Source: Cymodocea nodosa (taxonomy: Eukaryota; Streptophyta; Magnoliopsida; Alismatales; Cymodoceaceae). Taken from it: a DNA stretch of 64,000 nucleotides. Of the stretch, positions 31,457 through 44,737 are shown piece by piece (position 1 is the first letter of the stretch; every line of letters begins with the position of its first letter). A model generated the notes under the pieces. It searched no databases. It saw only the letters and a program-made list of their open reading frames with translations, and had not been told where the DNA came from. The DNA is taken from positions 198,501 through 262,500 of the forward strand of contig CM072341.1 of NCBI GenBank assembly GCA_036874045.1, given 5' to 3'. The translations under genes were made by a program, and so were the position numbers.

Positions 31457-33599
31457 ATGGGTTTAGATGATAAAGAATTCGAGAGCAGCGAGACTTTGCT
31501 CTTGTACGAGGTAGACGGTATTGATGCGAGCAATGAGGAGGCGGAGGAGGAGGAAGCCAAGGCTCTGTTGCCATCAGCTAGAATACGAGCTGATGAAGAG
31601 GATGCTGTAATGTGGAAAAATTCGATGACGAGAAAAGTGCAATGGAACGATCACAAGGGAAACAGACTTGTGGAAGTCCTGGAGTTTGAACCCAGGTACG
31701 TTTCTGAATTCAGATGGCACGAATTGCGTTCTATTTTCTCTTGTATTATTTCCATGTAGAAGTTTTATTATAGATCTTTCTTTTCATGTGAGGACGTTGA
31801 AAAAGTTGGGTTTTTTTTGTGTTTCCATCTCAAGTGGGTAGTGCTATGGTGGGTTTTGCGAATTAAGTCCTATAATTGAATGTGAGGTATGATTTACTAT
31901 AGGGGTAGGCGATCTAGGTTTACCACATGTGCAAGAAAGAATTTATTGGATTTGTTTTTTCTGAGTCTAGTTTGATCCATCATAATTTATTTCCTTGTGC
32001 ACGCCGTGTACTCAGATTCTGTTTCATTCCTATACTCTGTTTTCTGGTTCTATATAATGCTATCACAAGCCTTCTACTGCACTAGGTGTTTCTCCTTGCA
32101 ATGCCTTTCTAGTTCCTAGTCCTCATCAGATGCTGCCTGCCTCGCATGTACCGATTCTTATGAGAGGAGGACAAAATTGAAATTTCTTTGTGAAATCAAA
32201 TATTCATGGTAAAGGTGTGCTCTAACAACAATTGCGTGTTTATTATTTGATGAAAGTGATGAATGTCATGTTAGAATGCAAAATTGCACCTCGTACCATA
32301 TTAATCATGTTTGGTTAGCAAACCATAATTTGAGTGGTATTGGTCTTTTATTAGAGTTAAGTCTGCTTTCCTAAGTTGTTTTGTCTTGATTGTTTCTAAG
32401 GAGGGAAAACCATTTCCTCCATCAAGTGTATAGGAGGAGGATTAAGTCATTTTGCATTACCCTCAATATTATAATAGTTAAGCTTGTGACAGTCTCGTAT
32501 TTCTTTTGCCTTTTTTACATATATTTTTCTAGCAGAACATTAGTATAGTGGATTAAAAAAATTAATGATAAATATTGTAGTAAAATTAATCTATGAACTA
32601 TTTGGTGATTTTGAATCAAGGTTATGTAGAATGAAAATGTAAATCTAAATATTTTGCATTATTACATTTATTCCTTGATTATAGTGTATAAATTATTGTA
32701 TTACATAAAATCTATTTTTTTTTCATAGATGTCTCTTGCAATCAATGGGCCATTAGGGAAGGGATAGATAAGTACGCCTACTTGATGAAGCATTGCATGA
32801 AGCCTATGACCTTCTGATGATGCCCACAAAAACATACTCCTGGAGAGAGCTTTAAATAGAAAATTTTCCTTCTTCCCATTTTATGTCTTATCCTCCTGAA
32901 TGAATCGTCTTTTTTTGCACCAAGTAATCTCAATGAGTCTAATCGTAACGAAGGTCCCATTCCATTTCTTGTTTACTTCTAATTCTCACATTATCCTGAA
33001 TTCATCCTACTCATTTTTAAAAAGTAATAACAATTTCAAAAAAACATTTTACATATGGATGGGCATGATTATTAGGAACAATGATCTGAATCATTTGGTG
33101 GCTTTGCTTGAAACAAATGGCATTCATTACTCCTTTTTGTAGATTTATATTTTCATTACACATGTGAAAATTCATTTTGTTTTCTGATCAAACTCACATG
33201 GTGGAATCATGATATGGATTGTTGTTTTACGTGAAAATTCATGTAAATGAACTCGAGCCTCTTGTTGTTTGGAATCCAACGAAGCCTATGATGACCGGCT
33301 TGTCCCACGTACAATCCTTAGAGACTTCATCTCTGTTTCCTCAAGTTTCATAAGGTGTTCAAAACAATCTCTTATCTTCTGTGTGGGCTTCTAAGCTCTA
33401 ACCATGTCCCTTCTTACCAAACTCAGTAATACGTACTGCATTATCTAGATGCCCATCGTTTATCATAGTGTTCATGTTTGTGTGCGTGTCAATGACTCAA
33501 AATGCTCGATAGTTACTTTGATTCGGTTGTTTTTGCAGTGAGAAAAGTGATTCTGATGAAGAGGATTTCTTTGATTCATGCGTATGCTCAGTAATGTAG
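31457..33599 (+). CDS. Small acidic plant protein with C-terminal CaaX box
   Basis: Exons are 31,457-31,695 and 33,539-33,599, joined in phase 2 across a 1,843-bp intron, giving 99 residues. The ATG lies in ACCATGG. The protein has an acidic middle (NEEAEEEEAKALL), a conserved-looking SMTRKVQWNDHKGNRLVEVL block at residues about 57-76, an acidic EKSDSDEED segment and the C-terminal SCVCSVM. The last four residues, CSVM, fit a CaaX prenylation signal; Met at the last position favours farnesylation. A VQWND..GN.L.EVLEF core with a Cys-rich tail is, as far as I recall, typical of a small plant-specific family of unknown function. If prenylated it would sit on the cytoplasmic face of a membrane. 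The split between VQWND exon and tail exon supports a real spliced gene. Confidence 0.75.
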
Positions 33600-33658
33600 A
33601 CATGGTAGTCCGATCCTCTCCCCGTTGGCATGGCACTCCTGCAAATCTCAGAGTACGG

Positions 33659-33690
33659 TGTATCTCTCTCTCTCTCTCTCTTTCTTTGTT
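33659..33690. repeat. CT microsatellite
   Basis: About ten CT dinucleotides just downstream of the stop codon of the CaaX gene, probably in its 3' untranslated region. Confidence 0.8.
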
Positions 33691-33699
33691 AATCATGTT

Positions 33700-36142
33700 G
33701 CTGAGGCTGAGAATAAAGCATTGCTGTTAGATTGTCGGAAGGAAATCCATCGAAGGCAATTTAACGCAACCGAGTGCAAAGATTGATCTACATAACTTGC
33801 ATGTCCTGGTTATTACTCGAGTGTTTGGCAGCACGGTGGCTGATCGGAGGCAACCGGAAATCGTAGCGGCGATGAATTGCTGAGGTAGTCCGACGCATCA
33901 ATCTTGATGTACAGAAGAATAAGAGCAGAAAAGCTTCTCCCTCGATATTGTGAATTATCTCTGCATTGGCATTCACGGATCATCAACAAGAAGAGGACGG
34001 CACGTTCGAATGTTTTTCTGAGGCTCCAGAATAACGTTCTTGAATAATTTTCGTCACAGGTTTCTCTTCATCTTCCATAATTATGACGCAGGTTTTGTCA
34101 ACGGAAGCCATGGTCCAAGCTGATGCATGATTTTTCCTTGAACAACAGAGAAATTTCAGACACTGATGTAAATTAAATACTAAATCTCTTTCTTCTTTTC
34201 TATTACCAAAAAATCCCTCGATTGTTTCTATCCTTGTACTAAAGTCTAGCTTAATTTTGGTGTTCTGAACTAATTTATCTTCCACCTAACCATTAAGCTG
34301 TGGCAAACAAATACATGAGAGAAAAAATAACCATGTATGCAGACATGACTAGAGTGTTTATCAATGTGTGGTGAAATTTTTACTCAAACAACAAAACAAT
34401 CATTCTTTGATCAAAAGGTTTTAAAATTCAATTATTTCGTTAAAATTTAGACAGAAAGTAATATCCAGCATAACTTAAATAAATAAATAAATATATATAT
34501 ATATTACATTACATCATATCATACTATCATGTATTTAGATTTTATACTACAGGACTACATGTAAAATAAAACATGGATACATGTAATTAAATTTTTGGGG
34601 TTGCTGCCGCATGTGATTTTACCAGTCCTTGCTGGAGCAAGAGAAAGGTGGTGGTTGCTGCCTTTAAAATTTGCAGGTGGCAGCTGTGGCTCTGCATTTA
34701 ACAATGGCGGCGATTCATTATTGGCGGAGCAATTAATTTTAGGAATACAGGAAAGAAAGAAGAATAAATAATGACAACGAAGGGAGGTTTGTACTTGAGA
34801 GAAAGCAGAGAAATAGAATTTTAGGAAAATTTGAAAGTGAAAGTTTTGAATTTTAGTTTTATTTTCTTTGTCGTCGTTTTCTATCACACATAAACTCTTC
34901 CTTTTTCCAAGAAGCAGATTTTTAAGAATTTGCTCTCTATCTTTGAGAATCTATGAAACCGTTTGTATACATTTTCTGTCGAGAAATGAAAAAGAAAAGC
35001 AAAGTAAAATGATAAAAATAAATAAAAATATAATAATAAAACAGTAGTCTTATAATCTTTTAAATAATAATAATAATAATTCTATCAATCATAAACTCCT
35101 AGCTCTAATTTTTCAGTACCCACCCACACACTCTGTCTCTCCTAGCTTCTTATTTTTAATCATTTTAAATTTTCTGTTACCCAACTCTTATAACAAAATG
35201 CAATCTTATCAACATTAAAGTATTGGTTGTTGATGGGACTTCAAGACTCTCTCGACTGCGTATTATTCAGGCACCCACCCTGCTTAAAGTCCATGTCTCC
35301 TTCAGAGTTATTGCTGCTGCCATGCCTATTTGAGGAAGGAAGGACTGCTGCTTGGCAACCGTGGCCTTCACAGGAACCGACAGGCTATACTCTTGTGATC
35401 CCTGTGCGTTTCGTTTGGTACAGCACTTGCTCTTTTAAAGATACAATCAAACTTTTTAAATTAATTAATTTTCTCCTTGGTAGGTGGAACTCTTACTTTA
35501 TTTACAAAATCCATATATCATTCTTTCAAATGATACACCCAACTTCAGTTACATATTCATAATTATTTATAAAATTAACGTGCTATTTTTGTAAACGATA
35601 TATCGAAATCAACGCAACGCTTCTCTTACTCCATCACTCTCAACAATGTACACGAGCACAGGACGTTAAAAAAACAAAAAAAAAAGGGGGGGGGTTAAAA
35701 GGATGAGTCAACAGTGCAAATGATGGGTAACTGGATGATCAAAAGATCTCCGTAGAAGGATGTCATGAAAAATTTCAAAATTCTTTAATCACTTACTATC
35801 ATGCATAAAGAGTGGTTGGCGTCTTACTTCAGATTGATGAGATTAGCGAATTTTCTGAAAAAGTCCAACAGCCTTTTCTCTGGGTGGGCCTGAGCCTGGC
35901 CTTTAAAGTTTTTTGGAATTCGTGAAAAAAAGGGTTTATTTGAAAATAGCTGTTCTGGAGGGGGCACAAACTTCAATGTTCAATAAATTTCTCACTCCTT
36001 TGGGACCATAAATACCAAATTTTCCAACCTTTTCTCTTCGTAGGGCCCTGGAAGCCCAGTGGTCTTCACAGTTTTTGGAAATCAGAAACCACAAAGAAAA
36101 TAAATGAATCATTTGATTTTTAACTTGATTTGGAATTGAGAA

Positions 36143-36174
<32 letters not shown>

Positions 36175-36670
36175 ATCAGGGTGTATGTTTTCGTTTCATT
36201 ATAAATAAAAAAAATCAGTATATTTAAATTTTTTATTTCTTACTTGAAATTAGTTAAGAATTTAAAGGTACAGCTTAATAGTTGACGATTACTTGAAATT
36301 TATAGTTTTATTATAAAAAATCGCGTGTTTCAATTTTTACGTCCCCAGAATACGCATGACATGGAAAAAAAAAATTTGTCAAAATTGACAGTGAAACAAC
36401 GTGACAGATTGACAGGTCACTTCGATAAATATTTGTAATTTTTATTAATATTTAAACTTTAATAAATATAAAAAATCTCTTATCAATATGTTAAAGAGAT
36501 ATCCATTTAATTCAATTAATTTTAAATTATAATTATTTAATATTATTAATTCGTAATAAACACCTGCAATCCAAGCTTCGGTACTAATATATGTATTTCC
36601 TATCCAGCGTACGTTGCTGCCCAACGCACATCTTCGGGTCCGTTCCTTGTCCAGTGTTCGAAGTGTGGGA
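33700..36670. other. Intergenic region upstream of CER1
   Basis: No gene can be supported. Short - strand frames near 33,983-34,285 and 34,555-34,887 lack recognisable domains. An AT microsatellite lies at 36,150-36,176. An A-run followed by a nine-base G-run lies near 35,670-35,695. The last 100 bp before the CER1 ATG is GC-richer. Confidence 0.35.
36150..36176. repeat. AT microsatellite
   Basis: Uninterrupted AT dinucleotides, about 13 units, roughly 500 bp upstream of the CER1 start codon. Confidence 0.85.
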
Positions 36671-39600
36671 ATGGCCACAAACCCAGGGCTTCTGACGGAA
36701 TGGCCATGGAAGAAGCTGGGGAACTACAAGGTATTCCTTCTCGTCTTCCCCTGTTTCTCATTGACGTGGATGTTGTTCTTGACCTTGGTTTGTTCTTTCT
36801 TTCATGGAGAGAAGTATGGTTTGCTGGCGCCATTTCTTGCGCACAGTGTGGTCACCAACATGCGGAGGAAGGAGGAAGGAGAAGCCGTGGACATCTTCAA
36901 TCTCTGCATCATACCCGTGCAGTTGTTGAGGGTGCTTCACGCCCAGCTATGGATAAGCTTGGCTCGCTTACAGACTGCCAGGAGCAAGCACAGGATTGTC
37001 AATAAGAGCCTGGAGTTTGAGCAGGTCGACAGAGAGAGGAACTGGTATGAAATGGCTTTGCCTCTCTGCCTTCATTTTTGTTTCTACTTTACTAATAACG
37101 GCATTGATCGTCAATAACAATGTAGTTGGTCTTCGAATCTTGGTGGGTTGATTAAGACTTTGTTTCAAATTAGACTATAACATTATCATCATAAAATAAC
37201 ACATTGATTATTAATGGTGGTGTGGTGGAAATTTGCAGGGACGACCAGATCATCCTTTCTTCTCTGATCATTTATTCTATATACGGCTTACTCCCCATTC
37301 TGGATAATTTGCCGTGGTGGGATACAAAGGGTGTTCTGTTCACCGTTCTCCTTCACGTTGGTCCTGTGGAGTTTCTCTACTACTGGCTCCACAGAGCTCT
37401 GCATCACCACTTCCTGTACTCACGCTATCATTCCCACCACCATGCCTCCATCGTCACTGAGCCTATTACAGGTATGAGATCACCACCATTAGGTTTCTTT
37501 CTCTTCAATAAAGACGGTTCTACTTTTGTTGGGAATAATGCATAGAACCCTCAAAAGGAGTAATTGTCGACTGTCAAGTGAGTTGTGTTTTGTTTGGTAT
37601 CACAGAAGGTTTTAAAGATGTAGCATTTAATTTTCACCTACCAAAATTAGGGCACTAGTAGAACACAAAACAGATGAAGGCCACGAATCCTTCACATGCA
37701 AAGTTCCTACATTAGTTATTTCCTTAACTTTTCTCTTAATAATGATATTTTTTTTTGTCTTACAAATGAACTTTGGGCTTCTTTTCTCACTGTTTTTTCT
37801 CCTTTTTTGTTGATCCAAAGAAGAATTCCATCTGGGATTAATCATCACAAATGGATCAGAAGCTCCATGCTGCTACTCCTTTTCTCCCTTTATATCGACA
37901 ATCTTATCAAATTGCTCAATAGATTCAAGCATGAGTGTGCTTCTTTTATTTTTTTGTGGGGGCAGGGGGGGAGTGACCATGACGACTTCTACTTTTGTGG
38001 CATTATGGAACTGTGATTGCTTGACCAATCTCACTTAGTTGAGCTTGTAATTTGTTCAACATAAGTGGCTTTAGCATATGTGAGTTGCTTCTTTTGTAGA
38101 TGTAAGAGGATAGAATTTGGAAACTAAAAAGAAACAGTAAAGAAGACCATATACAATTTTTATGTGTTCAGGCTGAAAAACGCATTGGAGAATAATAGTT
38201 GGAAGAACATTCAATTTTAACTCTTTTAGTGAACCACATAATTGCAACTTAACATTGACAGAATGAAGTCCATCGGAAATTGTAGCATCAAGCTCATTAG
38301 GTATGATAATAACGTTTTTTTCTCCATTGTGGTCTATTATGTTACATGATAGCTCCTGACCATCACAGCCATCCATTCAGGGATGAGCAACTGAGATTTT
38401 TTAGTTATAATTGAAAATTCATACACATCCCCGTATTTTTTACAACTGAAAAATTCAGTTGTTAGAAGACAATGCCCCGAAAGTATAGAGATCCAGACCA
38501 TTGTAGATAAATCTACATGATAATGGTGAGTAAAATGCCTTTGAGAGCAAAGTTCCCTAGGATGACTCTGGTCACTTGCAAACGTGTCATGAAGCTAGTC
38601 CCTCATTAATAAACGAACTACAAAACGCTCTCTTAGAGATTTATGTTGATTTGCAGGATAATCTTGATGCACGATGATGAAAGAAGAGGAGGAGAATATG
38701 GGTCGAGATTAAAACTATAACAGCAGAATAATTTTACTGCAACACTCAGCATCGTTTTTAAAACAACAGCACACATATATGAACTTAAAGAAACAAAAAG
38801 ACTGAAATGCTGATTTCGAGCTTCCACTAACCCATAACACACACTATGCCCACCAAACCCACTAACTGCATAATGCAGAAAAGAAACGGAAGTAACTAAC
38901 TGTAATGATCTAAAGCAATATTCAATAATTTTACTAATGCCAACTCTGACATGGAAATTGTGTTGGATTCTTTGGACCTTTTTGAGCCACATGTGGAGAA
39001 ATTCAAATAAGTGTGAGATGACCATGTTTCCATCATGCTAGTCCTTGGATGAAAAAGATTGGTAGAGAATGTGTTGCAGTTGGATCTCAGATCATATCAT
39101 CCTTCAGTGCTAATTTGATGAAGAGATGCATGGAAGGCAGTGACTGCTGGCAAGAAACCTCACCCTTCCTCTCCTTAGAATCCTACATGATTTAAATCTG
39201 CTTATGTGTATGCATAGTTTCATGGTTTCATGCTCAACAAAGAATGATACCTCATTTCTATCACTGTTTTTGCAGCTGTCATCCATCCATTTGCAGAAGA
39301 ATTGTCATACTTTGTGCTCTTTGCAATACCACTGCTGACAATAGCATTCAACGGCATGGGCAATATTGCAGCCATATTTGGTTATTTGTTCTACATTGAT
39401 TTCATGAATTATTTGGGCCACTGCAACTTTGAGATCGTACCCAAGTGGATGTTCAACATCTTCCCCCCTCTCAAATACCTCATGTATACACCCTCGTAAG
39501 TATTGAAACCTTCATTTAATTACAAAATCATGAAGTTCCATCAGTGTTAGAATGAAGCTCACGTTCTTCTTTTAGGTTCCATTCACTTCACCACACACAA

Positions 39601-41214
39601 TTCCGGACAAACTACTCACTGTTCATGCCATTCTACGATTATGTATATGGTACTGTTGACAAGTCTACAGATGATCTGTATGAGCACACTGTCAAAGGGA
39701 AGGAGGAGGCACCTCATGTTGTGCATCTCACACATCCAACCACATTGTTGTCCATCTACCATCTACGTTTGGGGTTTGCATCACTGGCATCTAGACCATA
39801 TGGTTCAATGATACCATATGCATGGCTGATGTGGCCAATGACATTCTGGTCTCTTTTGCTCACTTGGACATGTGGGTCTGCTTTCACTGTTGAACGGAAT
39901 AGGCTGGGAAAGCTTGTGTTGCAGACTTGGGCAGTGCCTAGATATGGTTTTCAGGTGATCATCTTGCATGCCCTTGAACTTCAACAGCTAATTAAACTTT
40001 ATTTCATGGTCATTATCTCTGTTGTGACGATAACGTGATGTTTACAGTATTTACTATCCTGGGAGAGACATATGGTAAATGATTTGATCGAAAGAGCCAT
40101 ATTAGATGCTGAACAAAAAGGAACAAAAGTGATAAGCTTAGGACTTATGAATCAGGTTCTGAACGAAAACTAGAAGGAAATTTTCAAAGGAAACCATGAT
40201 ATTAAATGATCTCATTCTTTGGCTTCTCCTAAATTGCACATGTAACAGATGACAGGATGAAATTTTGACTAATTTCAGGGTGAAAAGCTTAACATGAATG
40301 GTGAGGTTTACCTTCAAAAGCACCCAAAGCTAAAAATAAGAATAGTTGATGGAAGTAGCTTAGCAGTTGCAGCAATACTCAACAACATTCCACAGGGAAC
40401 AAGACAAGTCATACTTAGAGGAACGATATCCAAGGTGGCTTTTCTTGTAGCCGAAGCTTTATGTAAGAAGGAGGTGCAGGTACGTCTATCTACGTCTTCT
40501 ATAATTTTAATTTTCCATCAACTCTGAATTCTACCAAATATGAAACTAGATAATCATAATTACTTGATGGCACAGATAATAACCATTCATCGAGCAGATT
40601 TTGAAGCACTGAAACTGCATTTGCCAGGCAATATCAGCAATAATTTAGTTCTTTCCAACAACCACTCAACAACAAAGGTAATACCTTTATTCATTTGTAA
40701 TGGGGCCTCATCTAAGAAACCCACCTTGAGGAGTAGTGTTAGTTGACTGATATATGTGTGGTGCACACCAACCAGGTTTGGCTGGTGGATGAAGGACTAA
40801 CCGATGAAGAGCAAAAGAAGGCTGCACGAGGCACAATATTCATACCTTACTCCCAGTTCCCACCTAAGAGATATTGCAAGGAATGTTTCTACCACAGCAC
40901 GCCAGCTATGGCGATACCAAAGTCATTCGAGAACATGCATTCCTGTGAGGTAGGAACAGTGAATTTGATGATGACACTGTTTAAAGTATTCATTCATAGA
41001 TAATAAATCAGAGTTACAAAACACATCTTGTGCAATTTGATTGTAGAATTGGCTACCAAGGAGGGTGATGAGTGCATGGCGGGTGGCTGGCATTGTTCAT
41101 GCTATGGAAGGATGGACCACCCATGAGGTTGGCAATGTAGTGCACGATGTGGATAAAGCGTGGCTCGCCGCTCTCAGCCATGGTTTCCTGCCGGTGACAA
41201 CCCACGTGGATTAG
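36671..41214 (+). CDS. CER1: CER1-type alkane-forming enzyme (very-long-chain aldehyde decarbonylase)
   Basis: Ten exons: 36,671-36,730; 36,815-37,044; 37,239-37,471; 39,276-39,495; 39,576-39,954; 40,048-40,155; 40,279-40,479; 40,576-40,677; 40,776-40,949; 41,047-41,214. All phases agree and give 624 residues, the usual CER1 length. The start MATNPGLLTEWPWKKLGNYK is characteristic. The fatty-acid-hydroxylase-type His clusters are HRALHH (148-153), HSHHH (161-165) and HSLHH (250-254). They sit between hydrophobic segments and would bind di-iron at the ER membrane. The C-terminal Wax2-type domain includes VDGSSLAVAAILNNIP, VWLVDEGLTDEEQKKA and NWLPRRVMSAWRVAGIVHA. With CER3 and a cytochrome b5, such proteins convert very-long-chain acyl-CoA to cuticular alkanes. 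All catalytic motifs are intact. Intron 1 is only 84 bp and in frame, so the gene reads open across it; the family alignment argues for removal. Intron 3 is 1.8 kb. Confidence 0.93.
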
Positions 41215-44200
41215 CTTAGCTTAGCTTGGTCTCCTCTACAACTTTATCACTTTATCTTTGGTTGTTTGCCCTATAATTTACTATTTAAGAACTGTTTGAA
41301 TCATGCAACTTTAGCTCCAAGTACACTTTGCTTATGACATTCAATAACTGATGGAGGATGATAGTATATTATTGGGTTTTTTTTTCAGTATCTTCATGAC
41401 TCCCTTGTCTCTTGCTGCACTGGTGATATACATATTGCATTTAACACCTTCAAAATTCTCCTTTCCAAAGCCTTGGTGGTGGTGGTGGCAATTGACTCTT
41501 GCAAAGTTCATGTCTCACCACCTCCACAAGAAAAGCCCAAACAGGAACTCATTCATATCCTACCATAACAAATTCAAATGGATGCCATGAATAATGATAA
41601 TAACAATAGGAATTTTCTTTTGATAGTGATAATTAAAGGACTTGTCTCTGCAAAGTTGTCGGTTGTATGCGGTAGGAACTGAGATACATCCCTAACATTG
41701 TCGAGGAAGAGTTGTCAAGACTTCCTCAACTTGACAATTTCCTCAGGTTTTGCCTTCCCCCAACACCTCTTGAATATTTACAGAACTGAAAACGTGGTTT
41801 TCATTAGATTTTCATAAAATCTCTTGATTAAAATTGACCATTTGATACTTAACAATTATACCTGCTCCCAGACGGATCTGCTTGGGTTTGTTCCCATCAG
41901 AAGATCATCCTCATGGGAATTCAATTGTTAAAGAATAATAGTGGCTTTTGTTTTTAAGGCATTCTTTATATATATATATATATATATATATTGTTAGAAA
42001 ATGAAACGGTGGGAGATGGTGAAATGAATAATAAACGGTGGTAGCAGAGTATGATAGAAAATTACAGTAATTTGTGTATTAGAGGAAATGAATTTAAGGT
42101 GTTTGTGTAATTATAGTAAATAATAAATTTAGTATTTTTTTTAAAATTAAATAATAAATTAGGAAAAAAATTAAAAAATGTTATATTTGAAAAATATTAT
42201 TTTAAAATTCTTATTTTATAATATAAATTACAGTATACATTAAAATTTCAAAAAAAATAGATAAGAAAAGTGAAATAACATGCTTATAATTAACATGGTC
42301 ATAATATAGACAACATTGTTTATTATAATCTAAGTTTCTGTTTTATAACATAACATATTTCATGTTACATGCTATTTTTTTACTATATAAAAAATGTAAT
42401 TTATTCATGTATTTGATCATCTACTTTTTTCTTTGTTTAACATTTAAAGCAGTAGTATTTCTTTGTCGATAGCATCAAGAGTTTCAATAATTTGTTAGTA
42501 TCTATTTCAATTAATTCATTTACTAGATTTTCAAGTAAATTTTTTGTCTATTCTTCTAATGAAATTGTAAAGAAGAAAATATATTAAAATAATATTTATT
42601 TGTGTATTAAATGAAAATAGCATATATCTCTATAAAATGATAAATCGACCTTCTATCACTTTAAATATATGTTCTATCATGTTTCTTAATTGTAAATACT
42701 TGTAACTAAAATTTTTTACCACACTAGTGGAAAGTCAATTTTGATGATAACAAACAGTTCAAAATAGAGAAATAAATTTAAATCAATTTAGAAAATTTAC
42801 ATGTACTAGATAATATTTATCAATACAATATTTTCAACAATTATTTTTTAATACAATTAAATATGAAATAGTCCACATTAATGTTATAATGTATGTCATA
42901 CCTAATGGGACTTTTATTTTGTCTAAAAGTAGCATCTTGAAGAATTCCAATGTCTATAATTAATATTTCCTATCTATTCTATATTGAAATTACAAGTAGT
43001 TAAGCTCATGTCAATTCTCATTTTCTATTTCTAAATCAAACATTTTCTTTCTTATACAAAAATATGTATACCATTAATGGTATCAATACAATTCTATGTA
43101 GAAAAAATTAATTCTAAGAGACTATGTAATATAAATAATATCTTATCTTGAAATATGGAAAGACATTTAAATCATTTTGAATTTTTATTAACAATGTAGA
43201 TTTAGCGAAAAGTATATGATATAATTTGATTATAACATTTACCATTTTATTGAAATAAGTGCTAATTATCTAAGAAAATTAATGAAAATACTTGTGACGT
43301 TATATCATTGAGTAAGTTATAAAATTGCATAAAAATATGTTTGACTCATGTAATATATTTTTCTATAATTGTGTGATTAATGTGATAGAGAAAGATTTAA
43401 CAATATTTTAATATAATTTTATCATTCTCTACTCTATATTTGTTTAATTGTTTAGAAAATAACATCCATGAAATATGCTATTAAATCACACATTTGTGAG
43501 ATTAACATAAATAACATATGCAATTTTCATCATCGTCTTTTTAAATGTTGTTGTTCTTGTTCGTTCTCTACATGGATGATGATTATGTGGCAAAATAATG
43601 AATTTAAATCTGTTATGCAACTAATATAAAATTCTATAATTTAACAACCAATATACAAAGTTAATATAATAACCAACATATAAAATTTCATATTTAAAGA
43701 ATCTATATCTAAACAACAAAAATATCATAACCATTTCAACAACTGATTGTCTTACATGTCTAAATTGATAACGTAAACACCAAACATGTCCAACGAATAT
43801 AATGACATCAAAGAACAATATAACAACACATGTTTAAATTAAGTAAACAATAGCAAACAACATTGAAATCACATTATATCTAGCAATATAAATAACAAAT
43901 ATAACAACTAAAAGTTTTACATGTGTTCAGAGTCTTTGAAAGTATTGAAAGTCTTTGAAATTAGATAACAAAGGAACTTGAGTGCTAAACGTATTGAAAG
44001 TATCTACAAGTTTTGAAAGTTTTACATCTTGTATAACTTGTATATCTTCAAGGGTTTTGTTATTACCATTAGTAGTCATATTAACATTAAATATCATATA
44101 CAAATCATCGTATATCATACAAGACTTTTTCTACATATGATTTACATTTTGAATGTTACTATAAAGAATAATTAAAATAAAAGATATAAGTATTTTAAAA

Positions 44201-44482
44201 GTTTACCTACAATTGAATTGAATAAAGTTAAAAGAAAACATTTAACTTTCACAAATTTGTCTCAAATCTTCTTAGGAATATTGGTATGGTCATAGATGTA
44301 ATCTTAATCTTATCTACGTTATTTTGAAATTTTTGTATAGTTTTTGAAAATTATCCTTTAAATTTTCATTCTACTTTCAAGGTATGTTTTCTTCACATTT
44401 ACACTAGTTTTGTTACTATAGTCATTTATCTATTTATTCCATGCCTCTAATCTAACCTTTCTGTCTTGTTATTTTACATTCC
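41215..44482. other. 3' region of CER1 and AT-rich intergenic DNA
   Basis: The first 400 bp probably includes the CER1 3' untranslated region, with a GGT run near 41,474. A TA microsatellite lies at 41,967-41,991. 42,000-44,450 is extremely AT-rich with no coding sequence I can support. Confidence 0.4.
41967..41991. repeat. TA microsatellite
   Basis: About twelve TA dinucleotides downstream of CER1. Confidence 0.85.
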
Positions 44483-44722
44483 TGTTGAATATATGACTTG
44501 AATTAGTGTAAGAGTATTTTGGTCATTTGACCAATTGTATTGTCCATACTATTTAAGCATGGACTTAGGGCACCTATTGAGTGTTGTTGATTCATTATAC
44601 TCCATTCTGAATAGAAAACCAAATCCCTCTCCATTCGTGGACGTACCTAATTTGAGGAACTACGTAAATTTTGGCTTTGTGTGTTTGATTTTTATCGTTT
44701 CTCTCTTTTCTCTCGTACAACA
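44483..44722 (+). repeat. 5' LTR of copia-1
   Basis: Begins TGTTGAATATATGAC and ends CGTACAACA. It differs from the 3' LTR at 17 of 240 positions by eye, all of them transitions. A TATTTAAG string near 44,550 may be its TATA element. Confidence 0.93.
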
Positions 44723-44724
44723 AT

Positions 44725-44737
44725 TGGTATCAGAGCC
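44725..44737 (+). other. Primer-binding site of copia-1
   Basis: TGGTATCAGAGCC, complementary to the 3' end of initiator Met-tRNA, two bases after the LTR. Confidence 0.9.

Noticed and set aside
33983..34285. 100-codon - strand frame containing MASVDKTCVIIMEDEEKP
   Set aside because: It has no recognisable domain, no convincing promoter or splice partner, and a composition like the surrounding spacer. It could be a small gene but cannot be supported.
34555..34887. 110-codon - strand frame with a hydrophobic middle
   Set aside because: It has no known peptide-hormone or secretory motif I could confirm and sits in AT-rich spacer.
37627..39025. Several frames inside CER1 intron 3
   Set aside because: There is no domain on either strand, and the region lies between phase-matched CER1 exons.
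41351..41590. 79-codon frame downstream of CER1
   Set aside because: It probably lies in the CER1 3' untranslated region. The Trp run comes from a GGT microsatellite.
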